Shown piece by piece: positions 32,594 through 40,888 of a stretch of DNA of 64,000 bases; positions within the stretch are counted from its first letter, which is position 1, and every line of letters starts with the position of its first letter. The translations under genes were made by a program, and so were the position numbers. Origin of the DNA: JBGSWL01 sp041752455 (GTDB lineage: Bacteria; Pseudomonadota; Alphaproteobacteria; Rhizobiales; Rhizobiaceae); the NCBI GenBank assembly GCA_041752455.1, contig JBGSWL010000140.1, forward strand, positions 1 to 64,000, written 5' to 3'. Under the pieces are notes generated by a model, which did not search any database, was not told where the DNA came from, and worked only from the letters and a program-made list of their open reading frames with translations.

Positions 32594-33385
32594 ATGACCG
32601 AAAACAACACGGCACCCGTCATCTCCGCCTCATCCTTGTCGCTGACCTTCACCACCAATGACGGTCCGGTGCATGCGCTGTCGGAGGTGTCGCTTGACAT
32701 CGCCAAGGGCGAATTCGTCTCGCTGATCGGCCCGTCTGGCTGCGGCAAGACGACCCTGCTGCGGGTCATAGCGGATCTGGAACAGCCGACTGGCGGCACG
32801 CTCACCGTCAACGGCATGACGCCGGCCGAAGCGCGGCGCGCGCGGGCCTATGGCTACGTCTTCCAGGCGGCGGCCCTGTTTCCGTGGCGCACGATTGCGC
32901 AGAACATCGCCCTGCCGCTGGAAGTGATGGGTGTTTCGAAAGCCGAGCAGGACAAGCGCATCACGCAAAACCTGAAGCTGGTTGACCTTGAAGGCTTCGG
33001 CAAGAAGTTCCCGTGGCAGCTTTCCGGCGGCATGCAGCAGCGGGCCTCGATTGCCCGCGCGCTCGCAGTCCAGCCCGACATGCTGCTGATGGACGAACCG
33101 TTCGGTGCGCTCGACGAGATCGTGCGCGATCACCTGAACGAGCAACTGCTGAAGCTTTGGCGCGAGACCGGCAAGACCATCGTCTTCGTGACCCACTCGA
33201 TCCCCGAGGCGGTATATCTGTCGACGCGCATTGTCGTGATGAGCCCGCGGCCGGGGCGGATCACCGACATCATTGACTGTGATCTCGGCGACGAGCGGCC
33301 GCTCGACATTCGCGAGACGCCGGAATTCCTGGCGATCGCGCACCGCGTTCGCGAGGGGCTGAGGGCAGGGCATGCGTATGAGTGA
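32594..33385 (+). CDS. ABC transporter ATP-binding protein (NitT/TauT type)
   Basis: A 263-residue ATPase of the nitrate/taurine/pyrimidine-precursor importer class: Walker A GPSGCGKTT, Q-loop YVFQAAALFPWRT, signature LSGGMQQRASIARAL, Walker B MLLMDEPFGALD, H-loop FVTHSIPEAVYLS. With the two permeases and the NMT1-type binding protein downstream it forms a complete importer located between hydA and preTA. Uptake of uracil, thymine or a related pyrimidine is the likely job, inferred from location. A mosaic repeat lies between this gene and the first permease. Confidence 0.88.
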   Translation: MTENNTAPVISASSLSLTFTTNDGPVHALSEVSLDIAKGEFVSLIGPSGCGKTTLLRVIADLEQPTGGTLTVNGMTPAEARRARAYGYVFQAAALFPWRTIAQNIALPLEVMGVSKAEQDKRITQNLKLVDLEGFGKKFPWQLSGGMQQRASIARALAVQPDMLLMDEPFGALDEIVRDHLNEQLLKLWRETGKTIVFVTHSIPEAVYLSTRIVVMSPRPGRITDIIDCDLGDERPLDIRETPEFLAIAHRVREGLRAGHAYE

Positions 33386-33403
33386 GGGGTGGCGCCAACC
33401 TTT

Positions 33404-33530
33404 ACCCTCCCCCCTGTGGGGAGGGTCGATGCGAAGCATCGGGGTGGGGGTATCCACCCAACTGCTACCCCCACCCCGCTTGCCGGGTTTGCAACCCGTC
33501 GCGCGACCCTCCCCACAAGGGGGAGGGTGG
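33404..33530. repeat. Large palindromic mosaic repeat inside ABC operon
   Basis: A 127-base nested palindrome. Outer arms CCCTCCCCCCTGTGGGGAGG (33405-33424) and their near-exact complement (about 33506-33530) enclose inner perfect 12-base arms GGGGTGGGGGTA (33441-33452) and TACCCCCACCCC (33466-33477). Smaller hairpins (GATGCGAAGCATC and CGGGTTTGCAACCCG) sit between. It occupies nearly all of the gap between the ATPase and permease genes. It resembles the mosaic repeats common in rhizobial intergenic regions. Confidence 0.85.
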
Positions 33531-33541
33531 GAACTGTGCTC

Positions 33542-34405
33542 ATGACCCGAATCCTGCCCATCGCCTCCGTCATCGCGATCATCCTCACCGTCTGGTACGG
33601 TGCGGCGGTGGTGCTGAATGCGCCGTTCGAGCGGGCGGCGGCGGAGCGGGCAGGGGCTGAGATCAGTTTTGCCGAAGTGCTGCCGAAGACCATGTCACAG
33701 GAGCGCCCGGTGCTTCCGGCACCGCATCAGGTGGCGGCGGAAATCAACAAGACCGTTTTCCAGATGAAGGTGACGTCGAAGCGCAGCCTCGTCCACCATG
33801 CCTGGGTGACACTGTCGGCAACGCTGATCGGCTTCGTGATGGGGACGGTGCTGGGCATCGTGCTGGCCATCGGCATTGTCCATTCGCGCGTGCTCGACCG
33901 CTCGATGATGCCATGGATCATCACCTCGCAGACGATCCCGATCCTTGCGATTGCGCCGATGATCATCGTCGTGCTGGCATCCGTCGGGATGACCGGGCTG
34001 ATGCCCAAGGCGCTGATCTCGACCTATCTGTCGTTCTTTCCGGTGGCGGTCGGCATGGTCAAGGGGCTGCGTTCGCCGGAGGTCATGCATCTTGACCTGA
34101 TGAAGACATTCAACGCCTCCACCACGCAGACGCTGTGGAAACTGCGCTGGCCGGCTTCGGTGCCGTTCCTGTTCACCTCGATGAAGGTGGCGATTGCCTC
34201 CGCGCTGGTCGGCGCCATCGTCGGCGAATTGCCGACCGGTGCGGTGGCGGGCCTTGGCGCGCGGCTGCTCGCCGGGTCCTATTATGGCCAGACCGTGCAG
34301 ATCTGGTCGGCGCTGATCGTCGCGGCGGTCTGCGCCGGCGTGCTGGTGACGGCGATCGGGCTGGTGGGCGATCTCGTCAACCGGCGAATGGGTGCCCGGG
34401 CATGA
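33542..34405 (+). CDS. ABC transporter permease 1 (pyrimidine-type importer)
   Basis: A 287-residue permease with an N-terminal helix (residues 4-25), then the BPD_transp_1 domain of about five helices. The EAA-like loop is KTFNASTTQTLWKLRWPASVPFLFTSMKVAI. I use ATG 33542 as start; the frame stays open 51 codons further upstream, but that stretch is the palindromic repeat and is unlikely to be translated. It overlaps the second permease by ATGA. An unusually long periplasmic loop (residues 28-70) follows the first helix. Confidence 0.85.
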   Translation: MTRILPIASVIAIILTVWYGAAVVLNAPFERAAAERAGAEISFAEVLPKTMSQERPVLPAPHQVAAEINKTVFQMKVTSKRSLVHHAWVTLSATLIGFVMGTVLGIVLAIGIVHSRVLDRSMMPWIITSQTIPILAIAPMIIVVLASVGMTGLMPKALISTYLSFFPVAVGMVKGLRSPEVMHLDLMKTFNASTTQTLWKLRWPASVPFLFTSMKVAIASALVGAIVGELPTGAVAGLGARLLAGSYYGQTVQIWSALIVAAVCAGVLVTAIGLVGDLVNRRMGARA

Positions 34406-35271
34406 TCCGCGAACCGCTCCTGCTTTTCGCCAGCGTCGCGTTCTGGCTCGTCGCCTGGTTCGTCAACACGCGGCTCGTGCGGATCGAAACACGTGACCGG
34501 ATGGCCGCGACCGCGATCAATCTGGCGATCCCGCTGCTGTTTGGCGCGGCGCTTCTGGCGCTTTGGGAAGGGGTGACGCGCGGCCTCGGCGTGCCCAATG
34601 TCATCCTGCCGCCGCCGTCGATGATCTGGGAGCGGATCACCTCATCGGTTCCGATGCTCTGGGCTGACTTCCGGCAGACCTACCTGAAGGCGGTGATCTC
34701 CGGCTATGTCATGGGCTGCGGGCTGGGCTTTCTGGCAGCGATTCTTGTCGACCGTTCGCCGTTCTGGAAGGCCGGCGTGATGCCGGTCGGCAATCTGGTC
34801 TCGGCTTTGCCGATTATCGGCATCGCGCCGATCATGGTGATGTGGTTCGGTTTCGACTGGCCGTCCAAGGCTGCCGTCGTTGTCGTGATGACGTTTTTTC
34901 CGATGCTGGTGAATACGGTTGCCGGGCTGAACGCCTCCGGGCAGATGGAGCGAGACCTGATGCGCACCTATGCGGCAACGCCCGGTCAGGCGCTGGTGAA
35001 GTTGCGGCTTCCGGCGGCGATGCCATTCATTTTCAACGCACTAAAGATCAATTCGACGCTTGCGCTGATCGGTGCGATCGTCGCAGAATTCTTCGGAACA
35101 CCCATTGTCGGCATGGGCTTTCGCATCTCGGCCGAAGTTGGCCGGCTCAATGTCGACATGGTGTGGGCCACGATTTTCGTGGCCGCATTGGCTGGATCGC
35201 TTTCCTATGGGCTGATCGCCCTTGTCGAGCGGTCCGTGACGTTCTGGCATCCGTCCAACAGACGACAATAA
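34402..35271 (+). CDS. ABC transporter permease 2 (pyrimidine-type importer)
   Basis: A 289-residue inner-membrane permease with about seven hydrophobic segments. The conserved cytoplasmic loop is MRTYAATPGQALVKLRLPAAMPFIFNALKINSTLA, and the family motif PNVILPPPSMIWE follows the second helix. It starts by ATGA overlap with permease 1 and precedes the binding protein by 99 bases. It pairs with permease 1 to form a heteromeric channel. Confidence 0.87.
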   Translation: MIREPLLLFASVAFWLVAWFVNTRLVRIETRDRMAATAINLAIPLLFGAALLALWEGVTRGLGVPNVILPPPSMIWERITSSVPMLWADFRQTYLKAVISGYVMGCGLGFLAAILVDRSPFWKAGVMPVGNLVSALPIIGIAPIMVMWFGFDWPSKAAVVVVMTFFPMLVNTVAGLNASGQMERDLMRTYAATPGQALVKLRLPAAMPFIFNALKINSTLALIGAIVAEFFGTPIVGMGFRISAEVGRLNVDMVWATIFVAALAGSLSYGLIALVERSVTFWHPSNRRQ

Positions 35272-35370
35272 GGCGCGACGGGATGACGGTGCCTCGACGG
35301 TTTTGCAAGACCCGGTGTCTGGATGTTCAGGCATCGTGAAAACCACGAGCGAGAGCAAGGAGTATTCGAC

Positions 35371-36363
35371 ATGCGTACATGGATCGCACTGACCGCCGGG
35401 GCCGCAATGGCGCTGGCATCGACCACGGCACTGGCCGCGGACAAGCTGACCCTGCAGTTGAAGTGGGTGACGCAGGCCCAGTTCGCCGGCTACTACGTCG
35501 CAAAGGACAAGGGCTTTTACGAAGAAGCCGGCCTCGACGTCGAGATCAAGCCGGGCGGACCGGACATTGCCCCGCCGCAGGTCATCGCCGGCGGCGGTGC
35601 CGACGTGATCATCGAATGGATGCCGGCAGCGCTGGCGGCCCGCGAAAAGGGCGTTGCCCTCGTCAACATCGCCCAGCCGTTCAAGCGCTCGGGCATGATG
35701 CTGACCTGCCGCAAGGAAACCGGAATTGCTTCGCCGGCCGACTTCAAGGGCAAGACGCTCGGCGTCTGGTTCTTCGGCAACGAGTTCCCGTTCCTGTCGT
35801 GGATGGCGCAGCTCGGCATTCCGACCACCGGTGGCGCCGATGGCGTCGAAGTCCTGAAGCAGGGCTTCAACGTCGATCCGCTGATCCAGAAGCAGGCCGA
35901 TTGCGTCTCGACTATGACCTACAACGAGTACTGGCAGGTGATCGACGCCGGCTTCACGCCGGAAGACCTCGTCGTCTTCAACTACACCGACCAGGGCGTG
36001 GCTACGCTGGAAGACGGCATCTACACGACGGACGCAAACCTTGCCGATCCGGCCATGGCCGACAAGCTCGCCAAGTTCGTTGCAGCCTCGATGAAGGGCT
36101 GGGCTTACACCTGCGAAAACCAGGCGGAAGCCGCCGGTATCGTGCTTGAAAACGATGCCACCGGTGCGCAGACCGAAGCCCACCAGGTGCGCATGACGGC
36201 CGAAATCTGCAAGCTGATCGATGGTTCCGATGGCACGCTCGACGTTGCCGCTGCGGAAACCACGGTCAAGTCACTGCTCTCCGGCGGTTCCGATCCGGTC
36301 ATCTCCAAGGCACCGGAAGGCGCCTGGACCAACGCGATCACCAAAAAGGCGATGATGCAGTAA
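35371..36363 (+). CDS. ABC transporter substrate-binding protein, NMT1/THI5-like
   Basis: A 330-residue periplasmic protein with a signal peptide (MRTWIALTAGAAMALASTTALA) and an NMT1/THI5 fold (LQLKWVTQAQFAGYYVAKDKGFYEEAGLDVEIKPGG). Thus it resembles binding proteins for hydroxymethylpyrimidine and related rings (ThiY, RibY). With pyrimidine catabolic genes on both sides, a pyrimidine base or dihydropyrimidine ligand is the best guess. AAGGAG lies 8 bases before ATG 35371. A strong terminator follows. Confidence 0.88.
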   Translation: MRTWIALTAGAAMALASTTALAADKLTLQLKWVTQAQFAGYYVAKDKGFYEEAGLDVEIKPGGPDIAPPQVIAGGGADVIIEWMPAALAAREKGVALVNIAQPFKRSGMMLTCRKETGIASPADFKGKTLGVWFFGNEFPFLSWMAQLGIPTTGGADGVEVLKQGFNVDPLIQKQADCVSTMTYNEYWQVIDAGFTPEDLVVFNYTDQGVATLEDGIYTTDANLADPAMADKLAKFVAASMKGWAYTCENQAEAAGIVLENDATGAQTEAHQVRMTAEICKLIDGSDGTLDVAAAETTVKSLLSGGSDPVISKAPEGAWTNAITKKAMMQ

Positions 36364-36889
36364 GCCGTATCACAGGAACGTCTGGAAGGGGCCGGGAAAC
36401 CGGCCCCTTTTTTATCGAAAGTTCTGACCGGTCAACTGCAACGCGAACCTTTTTGGAGACATCGGCGAGCGTTGCCATGACACGCGAGATTTGACTTTCT
36501 GAGGTCAGCAAGGCCGGCGCATACCGGCTTAGCAGGTACTCACGGGCTTCCGTCATTTCCGAAAGGTGAACAATGGTTCGTTTTCGAAGCATGAGTTTGG
36601 CTTCGCGAGCAAGTTCGCAGCGCTTGGTCAGATCATGCTGCATCGCGCGTATTGCATCGGGTCCAAAGCCAAGGTGGCGAAGAAAGGCATTGAGATACAG
36701 TTCCACCGCATGGATGGCGCATAACCGTGTCGGGGCCAAAGATAGCAAGCCTTTTCCAATGTTGTGCCGATACATGATTTCCGCCGCTTCACGATAATGA
36801 TCAGCCAGTACCAACAATTCCTCTTTCGAGGTCTCGGTGCCTGGATAGACTTCCATCGCAGTTGTTTGTTTTGTCATCGGCCAAGTCAT
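36338..36889 (-). CDS. HEPN-like hypothetical protein, lower GC than neighbours
   Basis: A 183-residue protein. The middle resembles HEPN-domain proteins: APTRLCAIHAVELYLNAFLRHLGF followed by AMQHDLTKRCELAREA. HEPN proteins often act as RNases or toxins or pair with nucleotidyltransferases, but no partner or RxxxxH site is obvious. Base composition is visibly lower in GC (near 50%) than the surrounding genes, suggesting transfer. The last 20 or so codons are formed by the bidirectional terminator and the end of the binding-protein gene (26-base overlap), so the C terminus may be a read-through after loss of an original stop. ATG 36877 is an alternative start. Confidence 0.55.
   Translation of the reverse strand: MTWPMTKQTTAMEVYPGTETSKEELLVLADHYREAAEIMYRHNIGKGLLSLAPTRLCAIHAVELYLNAFLRHLGFGPDAIRAMQHDLTKRCELAREAKLMLRKRTIVHLSEMTEAREYLLSRYAPALLTSESQISRVMATLADVSKKVRVAVDRSELSIKKGPVSRPLPDVPVIRLTASSPFW
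36386..36413 (+). terminator. Rho-independent terminator after binding-protein gene
   Basis: A perfect 10-base-pair stem AAGGGGCCGG/CCGGCCCCTT with a GAAA tetraloop and a TTTTTT tail, 22 bases after the binding-protein stop. The convergent HEPN-like frame runs through it. Confidence 0.93.
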
Positions 36890-36927
36890 TCGCCAAATCC
36901 GCCAACAAGGCCTTAACTGCCGATGCT

Positions 36928-36964
36928 CCGGTTCAGAATCGGTAAATGAACCGGTTACGGTTCA
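36928..36964. repeat. Triple GGTTCA/TGAACC palindromic cluster upstream of preT
   Basis: Two overlapping inverted repeats: CCGGTTCA (36928-36935) with TGAACCGG (36947-36954), and TGAACCGGTTACGGTTCA (36947-36964, 6-base perfect arms). They lie in the 205-base gap between the divergent HEPN-like gene and preT. They could form an operator or a hairpin; no known regulator was matched. Confidence 0.5.
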
Positions 36965-36988
36965 GTGCGGCTCAGCCGCATAAAAAAT

Positions 36989-37004
36989 TTGACCTTTTGA
37001 TAAA
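36989..37004. promoter_or_regulatory. Candidate second RutR box upstream of preT
   Basis: TTGACCTTTTGATAAA matches the RutR consensus TTGACCANNTGGTCAA at 11 of 14 fixed positions, with the left half perfect through TTGACC. It lies about 90 bases before the preT start in an AT-rich stretch, consistent with control of preTA together with the box at 26797. Confidence 0.5.
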
Positions 37005-37094
37005 AATATCGGAGCGTTCTCACTGGGTGTCCGGCTCCTTGAGGCAGCTTGCGGCACCCCGTTGTGTGGCAGTGAACTCTGGGAGAGAGCGCGC

Positions 37095-38444
37095 ATGGCT
37101 TCTGTCGAACCGACTTTTGAGGAAAGCCCCGACATCCGCGCAGGGCGGCTCGACGCCGGGCAGTATGCGGAGAACTTCTCCGATCTGCATGATCCGCTGT
37201 CGCCACATGAGGCGGTGGTCGAGGCTGATCGCTGCTACTTCTGCTACGATGCGCCGTGCATGAATGCTTGTCCGACCTCCATCGACATTCCGCTGTTCAT
37301 CCGCCAGATCGCCAACGCCAACGCCAATGGTGCGGCCAGGACGATCTTCGACCAGAACATTCTGGGCGGCATGTGCGCCCGTGTCTGCCCGACCGAGACG
37401 CTGTGCGAGGAAGTCTGTGTGCGCGAGATCGCCGAGGGCAAGCCGGTCAAGATCGGCCTTTTGCAGCGCTATGCGACAGATCATTTCATGGCGACCACGG
37501 ACACCCATCCGTTCCGCCGCGCACCGGAAACCGGCAAGAAGATCGCCGTGGTCGGTGCCGGGCCGGCGGGTCTCTCCTGTGCCCACCGCCTCGCAATGCA
37601 CGGCCACGATGTGACGATCTACGAGGCGCGCGCCAAGAGCGGCGGCCTCAACGAGCACGGCATCGCCGCCTACAAGGCAACCGATGACTTTGCCGCCGAA
37701 GAGGTCGATTTCATCCGTGACATCGGCGGCATCACGATCCTCAATTCCATGGCGCTCGGCCGCGATGTGACGCTCGAAGCGCTGACCGAATGCTATGACG
37801 CGGTGTTTCTCGGCATGGGCCTTCCCGGCGTCAACGATCTTGGACTTGATGGTGACGACGCCGCCAACTGCATCGACGCTGTCGATTACATCGAGAAGCT
37901 CCGCCAGACCGATGATCTGTCCTCGTTGCCGGTCGGCCGCGACATCATCGTCATCGGTGGTGGCATGACGGCGATTGATGTGGCCGTCCAGACCAAGCTT
38001 CTTGGCGCCGAGACCGTCACCATCTGCTACCGTCGCGGGCCGGAACAGATGAGCGCATCCGAATATGAGCAGGCGGTCGCCCAGACGCACGGCGTCACGA
38101 TCCGCCACTGGCTGCAGCCCAAGACATTGGTGCGTAACGGCGATGGCGATGTGACGGGCGTGATGTTCGAATATATGAGCCCGAACGGCGCGACCGGCGA
38201 GACCGTGACGCTTGGCGCCGATCAGGTGTTCAAGGCGATCGGCCAGGCGCCGTCTGCTGCGGCGCTTGTTCCGGGGGTGGAACTCGCCAAAGGTCGCATC
38301 TTTGTCGATGATCACCGGCGCACGTCGCACGCCAATATCTGGGCCGGAGGTGATTGCATTGCCGGTGGCAACGACCTGACCGTGGTTGCTGTCGAAGACG
38401 GCAAGATCGCCGCGATGAGCATCCACAAGGCAATGATGGGTTGA
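37095..38444 (+). CDS. preT: NAD-dependent dihydropyrimidine dehydrogenase, PreT subunit
   Basis: A 449-residue flavoprotein/iron-sulfur subunit that feeds electrons from NADH to PreA for reduction of uracil and thymine. The N terminus has GltD-type cysteine clusters (CYFCYDAPCMNACPTSI and GGMCARVCPTETLCEEVCV) for two 4Fe-4S centres; then FAD binding IAVVGAGPAGLSCAHRLA and NAD binding IIVIGGGMTAIDVA with C-terminal NIWAGGDCIAGGNDLTVVAVEDG. The start at ATG 37095 follows GGGAGAG. preA begins 11 bases downstream. Confidence 0.95.
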   Translation: MASVEPTFEESPDIRAGRLDAGQYAENFSDLHDPLSPHEAVVEADRCYFCYDAPCMNACPTSIDIPLFIRQIANANANGAARTIFDQNILGGMCARVCPTETLCEEVCVREIAEGKPVKIGLLQRYATDHFMATTDTHPFRRAPETGKKIAVVGAGPAGLSCAHRLAMHGHDVTIYEARAKSGGLNEHGIAAYKATDDFAAEEVDFIRDIGGITILNSMALGRDVTLEALTECYDAVFLGMGLPGVNDLGLDGDDAANCIDAVDYIEKLRQTDDLSSLPVGRDIIVIGGGMTAIDVAVQTKLLGAETVTICYRRGPEQMSASEYEQAVAQTHGVTIRHWLQPKTLVRNGDGDVTGVMFEYMSPNGATGETVTLGADQVFKAIGQAPSAAALVPGVELAKGRIFVDDHRRTSHANIWAGGDCIAGGNDLTVVAVEDGKIAAMSIHKAMMG

Positions 38445-38454
38445 GGAGACAGAC

Positions 38455-39768
38455 ATGGCCAATCTTTCGACCACGTTCATCGGTATCAAGTCGCCCAACC
38501 CGTTCTGGCTGGCGTCTGCGCCGCCGACCGACAAGCAGTACAATGTCGAGCGCGCCTTCGAGCAGGGCTGGGGTGGTGTCGTCTGGAAGACGCTCGGCGA
38601 GGCAGGTCCACCCATCGTCAATGTCAACGGGCCGCGTTATGGCGCGATCTGGGGGGCGGACCGTCGGCTGCTTGGCCTCAACAACATCGAACTGATTACT
38701 GATCGTGATCTTGAGGTGAACCTGCGCGAAATCGAAGCCACCAAGCGCAACTGGCCGGACCGGGCCATGGTTGTTTCGCTGATGGTGCCCTGCGAAGAGG
38801 ACAGTTGGAAGAACATCCTTCGAAGTGTCGAGCAGACCGGTTGCGATGGCGTGGAACTGAACTTCGGTTGCCCGCATGGCATGAGCGAGCGCGGCATGGG
38901 TGCGGCCGTCGGCCAGGTTCCCGAATACATCGAGATGGTCGCCCGTTGGTGCAAGCAGCATTCGAAACTGCCGGTGATCGTCAAGCTGACGCCGAACATA
39001 ACGGACATCCGTTACCCGGCGCGCGCGGCCCATGCGGGCGGTGCCGATGCGGTGTCGCTGATCAACACGATTTCGTCGATCACGTCGGTCAATCTGGACT
39101 CGTTCTCACCGGAACCGTCGATCGACGGCAAGGGTTCGCACGGCGGCTATTGCGGCCCGGCGGTCAAGCCGATCGCGCTCAACATGGTGGCCGAAATTGC
39201 CCGCGACGCGGCAACGCGCGGCATGCCGATTTCCGGGATCGGCGGCGTGACGACATGGAAAGACGCGGCAGAATTCATCGCGCTCGGCTGCGGCACGGTG
39301 CAGGTCTGCACGGCGGCGATGACCTACGGCTTCAAGATCGTCAAGGAGATGATCGCCGGGCTTGAAGCTTACATGGACGAAAAGGGCTTTGCGACCATCG
39401 AGGATTTTCGTGGCCGGGCGGTCCCGAATGTCACCGACTGGCAGTATCTGAACCTCAACTATGTCACCAAGGCGCATATCGACCAGGATCTCTGCATCCA
39501 GTGTGGGCGCTGCCACATCGCCTGCGAGGACACGTCGCACCAGGCAATCACCTCCATGGTGGATGGCCGCCGGCATTTCGAGGTGATCGACGAGGAGTGC
39601 GTCGGTTGCAACCTGTGTGTCAATGTCTGCCCGGTCGATGGGTGCATCACCATGGAGCCTATCAAAGGCACGGATCCGCGCACCGGCAAGCCGATCCCGG
39701 ACAACTACGGCAATTGGACCGAGCATCCGAACAACCCGGCCGTCTGGGCCAAGCAGGCGGCCGAGTGA
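38455..39768 (+). CDS. preA: NAD-dependent dihydropyrimidine dehydrogenase, PreA subunit
   Basis: A 437-residue catalytic subunit with an FMN-binding TIM barrel of the dihydroorotate/dihydropyrimidine dehydrogenase family (FIGIKSPNPFWLASAPPTDK, GVELNFGCPHGMSERGMG with the active-site region, PISGIGGVTTWKDAAEFI) followed by a C-terminal ferredoxin domain with two 4Fe-4S motifs (CIQCGRCHIACED and CVGCNLCVNVCPVDG). It reduces uracil to dihydrouracil with PreT, the first step of the pathway completed by HydA and the amidohydrolase of this cluster. Beta-alanine transaminase is not seen in the window. Confidence 0.96.
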   Translation: MANLSTTFIGIKSPNPFWLASAPPTDKQYNVERAFEQGWGGVVWKTLGEAGPPIVNVNGPRYGAIWGADRRLLGLNNIELITDRDLEVNLREIEATKRNWPDRAMVVSLMVPCEEDSWKNILRSVEQTGCDGVELNFGCPHGMSERGMGAAVGQVPEYIEMVARWCKQHSKLPVIVKLTPNITDIRYPARAAHAGGADAVSLINTISSITSVNLDSFSPEPSIDGKGSHGGYCGPAVKPIALNMVAEIARDAATRGMPISGIGGVTTWKDAAEFIALGCGTVQVCTAAMTYGFKIVKEMIAGLEAYMDEKGFATIEDFRGRAVPNVTDWQYLNLNYVTKAHIDQDLCIQCGRCHIACEDTSHQAITSMVDGRRHFEVIDEECVGCNLCVNVCPVDGCITMEPIKGTDPRTGKPIPDNYGNWTEHPNNPAVWAKQAAE

Positions 39769-40692
39769 TCAGCCGGCGAGATGCCGCTCGAAAAACCCAA
39801 GGACGGCCGCCCGCATGGCGGCCGTTTCCTTGTGGCCAGAGCCCGGTGCCTCAATGGTGATCAGCCGGTCGGCAACGCCTGCAGCGCGGTAGGCTTCACC
39901 CAATCGCGCCACCGCCGGCGTTATCGCTTGCGGCGGCGTCAACGGATCGTCGGTGCCCCAGCCGACCAGTTGCGGGCGCGGCGCAATCAGCGCTGCGACA
40001 TCGCCCATGTCGCCATGCGCCAGAAGGCCGGGCACCGTCATGTAGAGGCCGTGCAGGTCATGGGCGCCAGTTTCGATCAGCGGCGCGATATCGGCAAATG
40101 CGCAGAGATGGGCTGCAGCGGCGACACGGTCAGCCAGCGCGGTAAGCCAATAGGCATGGGTCGCGCCCATCGACAGGCCGAACGCGCCGACGCGGGCCGG
40201 ATCCACGCCAGGCAGGTTTGAAAGCGCGGTCAGCGCAAGTGTCAGTTCGATGATCTGGCGGCCGAACAACGGTTTGCCCTGCCAGAGCGCTGCCTTTGCA
40301 ACAACCGGTTCGACGCCGTCATCCTGGCGTTGCCCGAAACAGGGCATGTCGATACACAGCACGGTGTAACCCGCCTCAGCCAGCACCAGCGCCGTCGGGG
40401 GATCGAGGAGCGCAGGGCGCCCGTCGATCATCTCGCGCGCGCCAATGCCGTAGCGGTCGCCGTGGGCGTGGCAGTAGAGGATCGCTGCGCCGTTCGACAC
40501 GGTTTTCGAGGGTGCAAGGCAGATGCCGGGCAGGCGGATCAAGCCATCTGCGGCTTCAGCCTCGACCGTGCCGTGTGAAACTGTCGTGTGATCGCGCAAT
40601 TCCTCTTGCCCGGAAGTTGCCCATCGGGATGGCCGCTGGAGGTCAGCAGCTTCAATGCCGAGGAGTGTCATCAACTGCTTACGAAGCGTCAT
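39769..40692 (-). CDS. Alpha/beta hydrolase (dienelactone-hydrolase-like)
   Basis: A 307-residue cytoplasmic alpha/beta hydrolase. The nucleophile elbow is FGLSMGATHAY, the acid is probably in WGTDDPLTPPQ and the His in GSGHKETAA. The N-terminal part (AILYCHAHGDRYGIGAREMIDGRPAL, GYTVLCIDMPCFGQR) resembles abhydrolase/acetyl-xylan-esterase-like proteins. Its stop codon abuts the convergent preA stop. The substrate is not evident. The frame is open to 40794 but ATG 40692 gives a normal N terminus. Confidence 0.75.
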   Translation of the reverse strand: MTLRKQLMTLLGIEAADLQRPSRWATSGQEELRDHTTVSHGTVEAEAADGLIRLPGICLAPSKTVSNGAAILYCHAHGDRYGIGAREMIDGRPALLDPPTALVLAEAGYTVLCIDMPCFGQRQDDGVEPVVAKAALWQGKPLFGRQIIELTLALTALSNLPGVDPARVGAFGLSMGATHAYWLTALADRVAAAAHLCAFADIAPLIETGAHDLHGLYMTVPGLLAHGDMGDVAALIAPRPQLVGWGTDDPLTPPQAITPAVARLGEAYRAAGVADRLITIEAPGSGHKETAAMRAAVLGFFERHLAG

Positions 40693-40888
40693 CACTTTTG
40701 TGTCTTTCCGGAAACCCTGCGCAGACTGCATGGTGACGCTCAGTTTGGCGCGCTTCAAGAGCCGGAATCTTCGTTCGATGCCTCCATCGTTCACGGCGCG
40801 CGGAAAGCTTCGGTTTTACTCGTTGCATGCCTTGAGACTTTCGTTTCGTGTGTCTAGTGTCGGCCCATCGTTCTGGGAGGAGTGACCG

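Noticed and set aside
30900..32597. Long plus-strand open frame of 565 codons across the phytase-like gene
   Set aside because: It is antisense to a clear signal-peptide-bearing phytase-like protein; the translation shows no domain and is Arg/Gly/Asp-rich as expected for a GC-rich shadow frame.
33389..33541. 51-codon N-terminal extension of the first pyrimidine-type permease
   Set aside because: The stretch is entirely the palindromic mosaic repeat; the permease has a normal first helix starting at 33542.
37020..38627. Minus-strand open frame of 535 codons opposite preT
   Set aside because: It is the complement of preT, whose cysteine clusters and FAD/NAD motifs are unmistakable.
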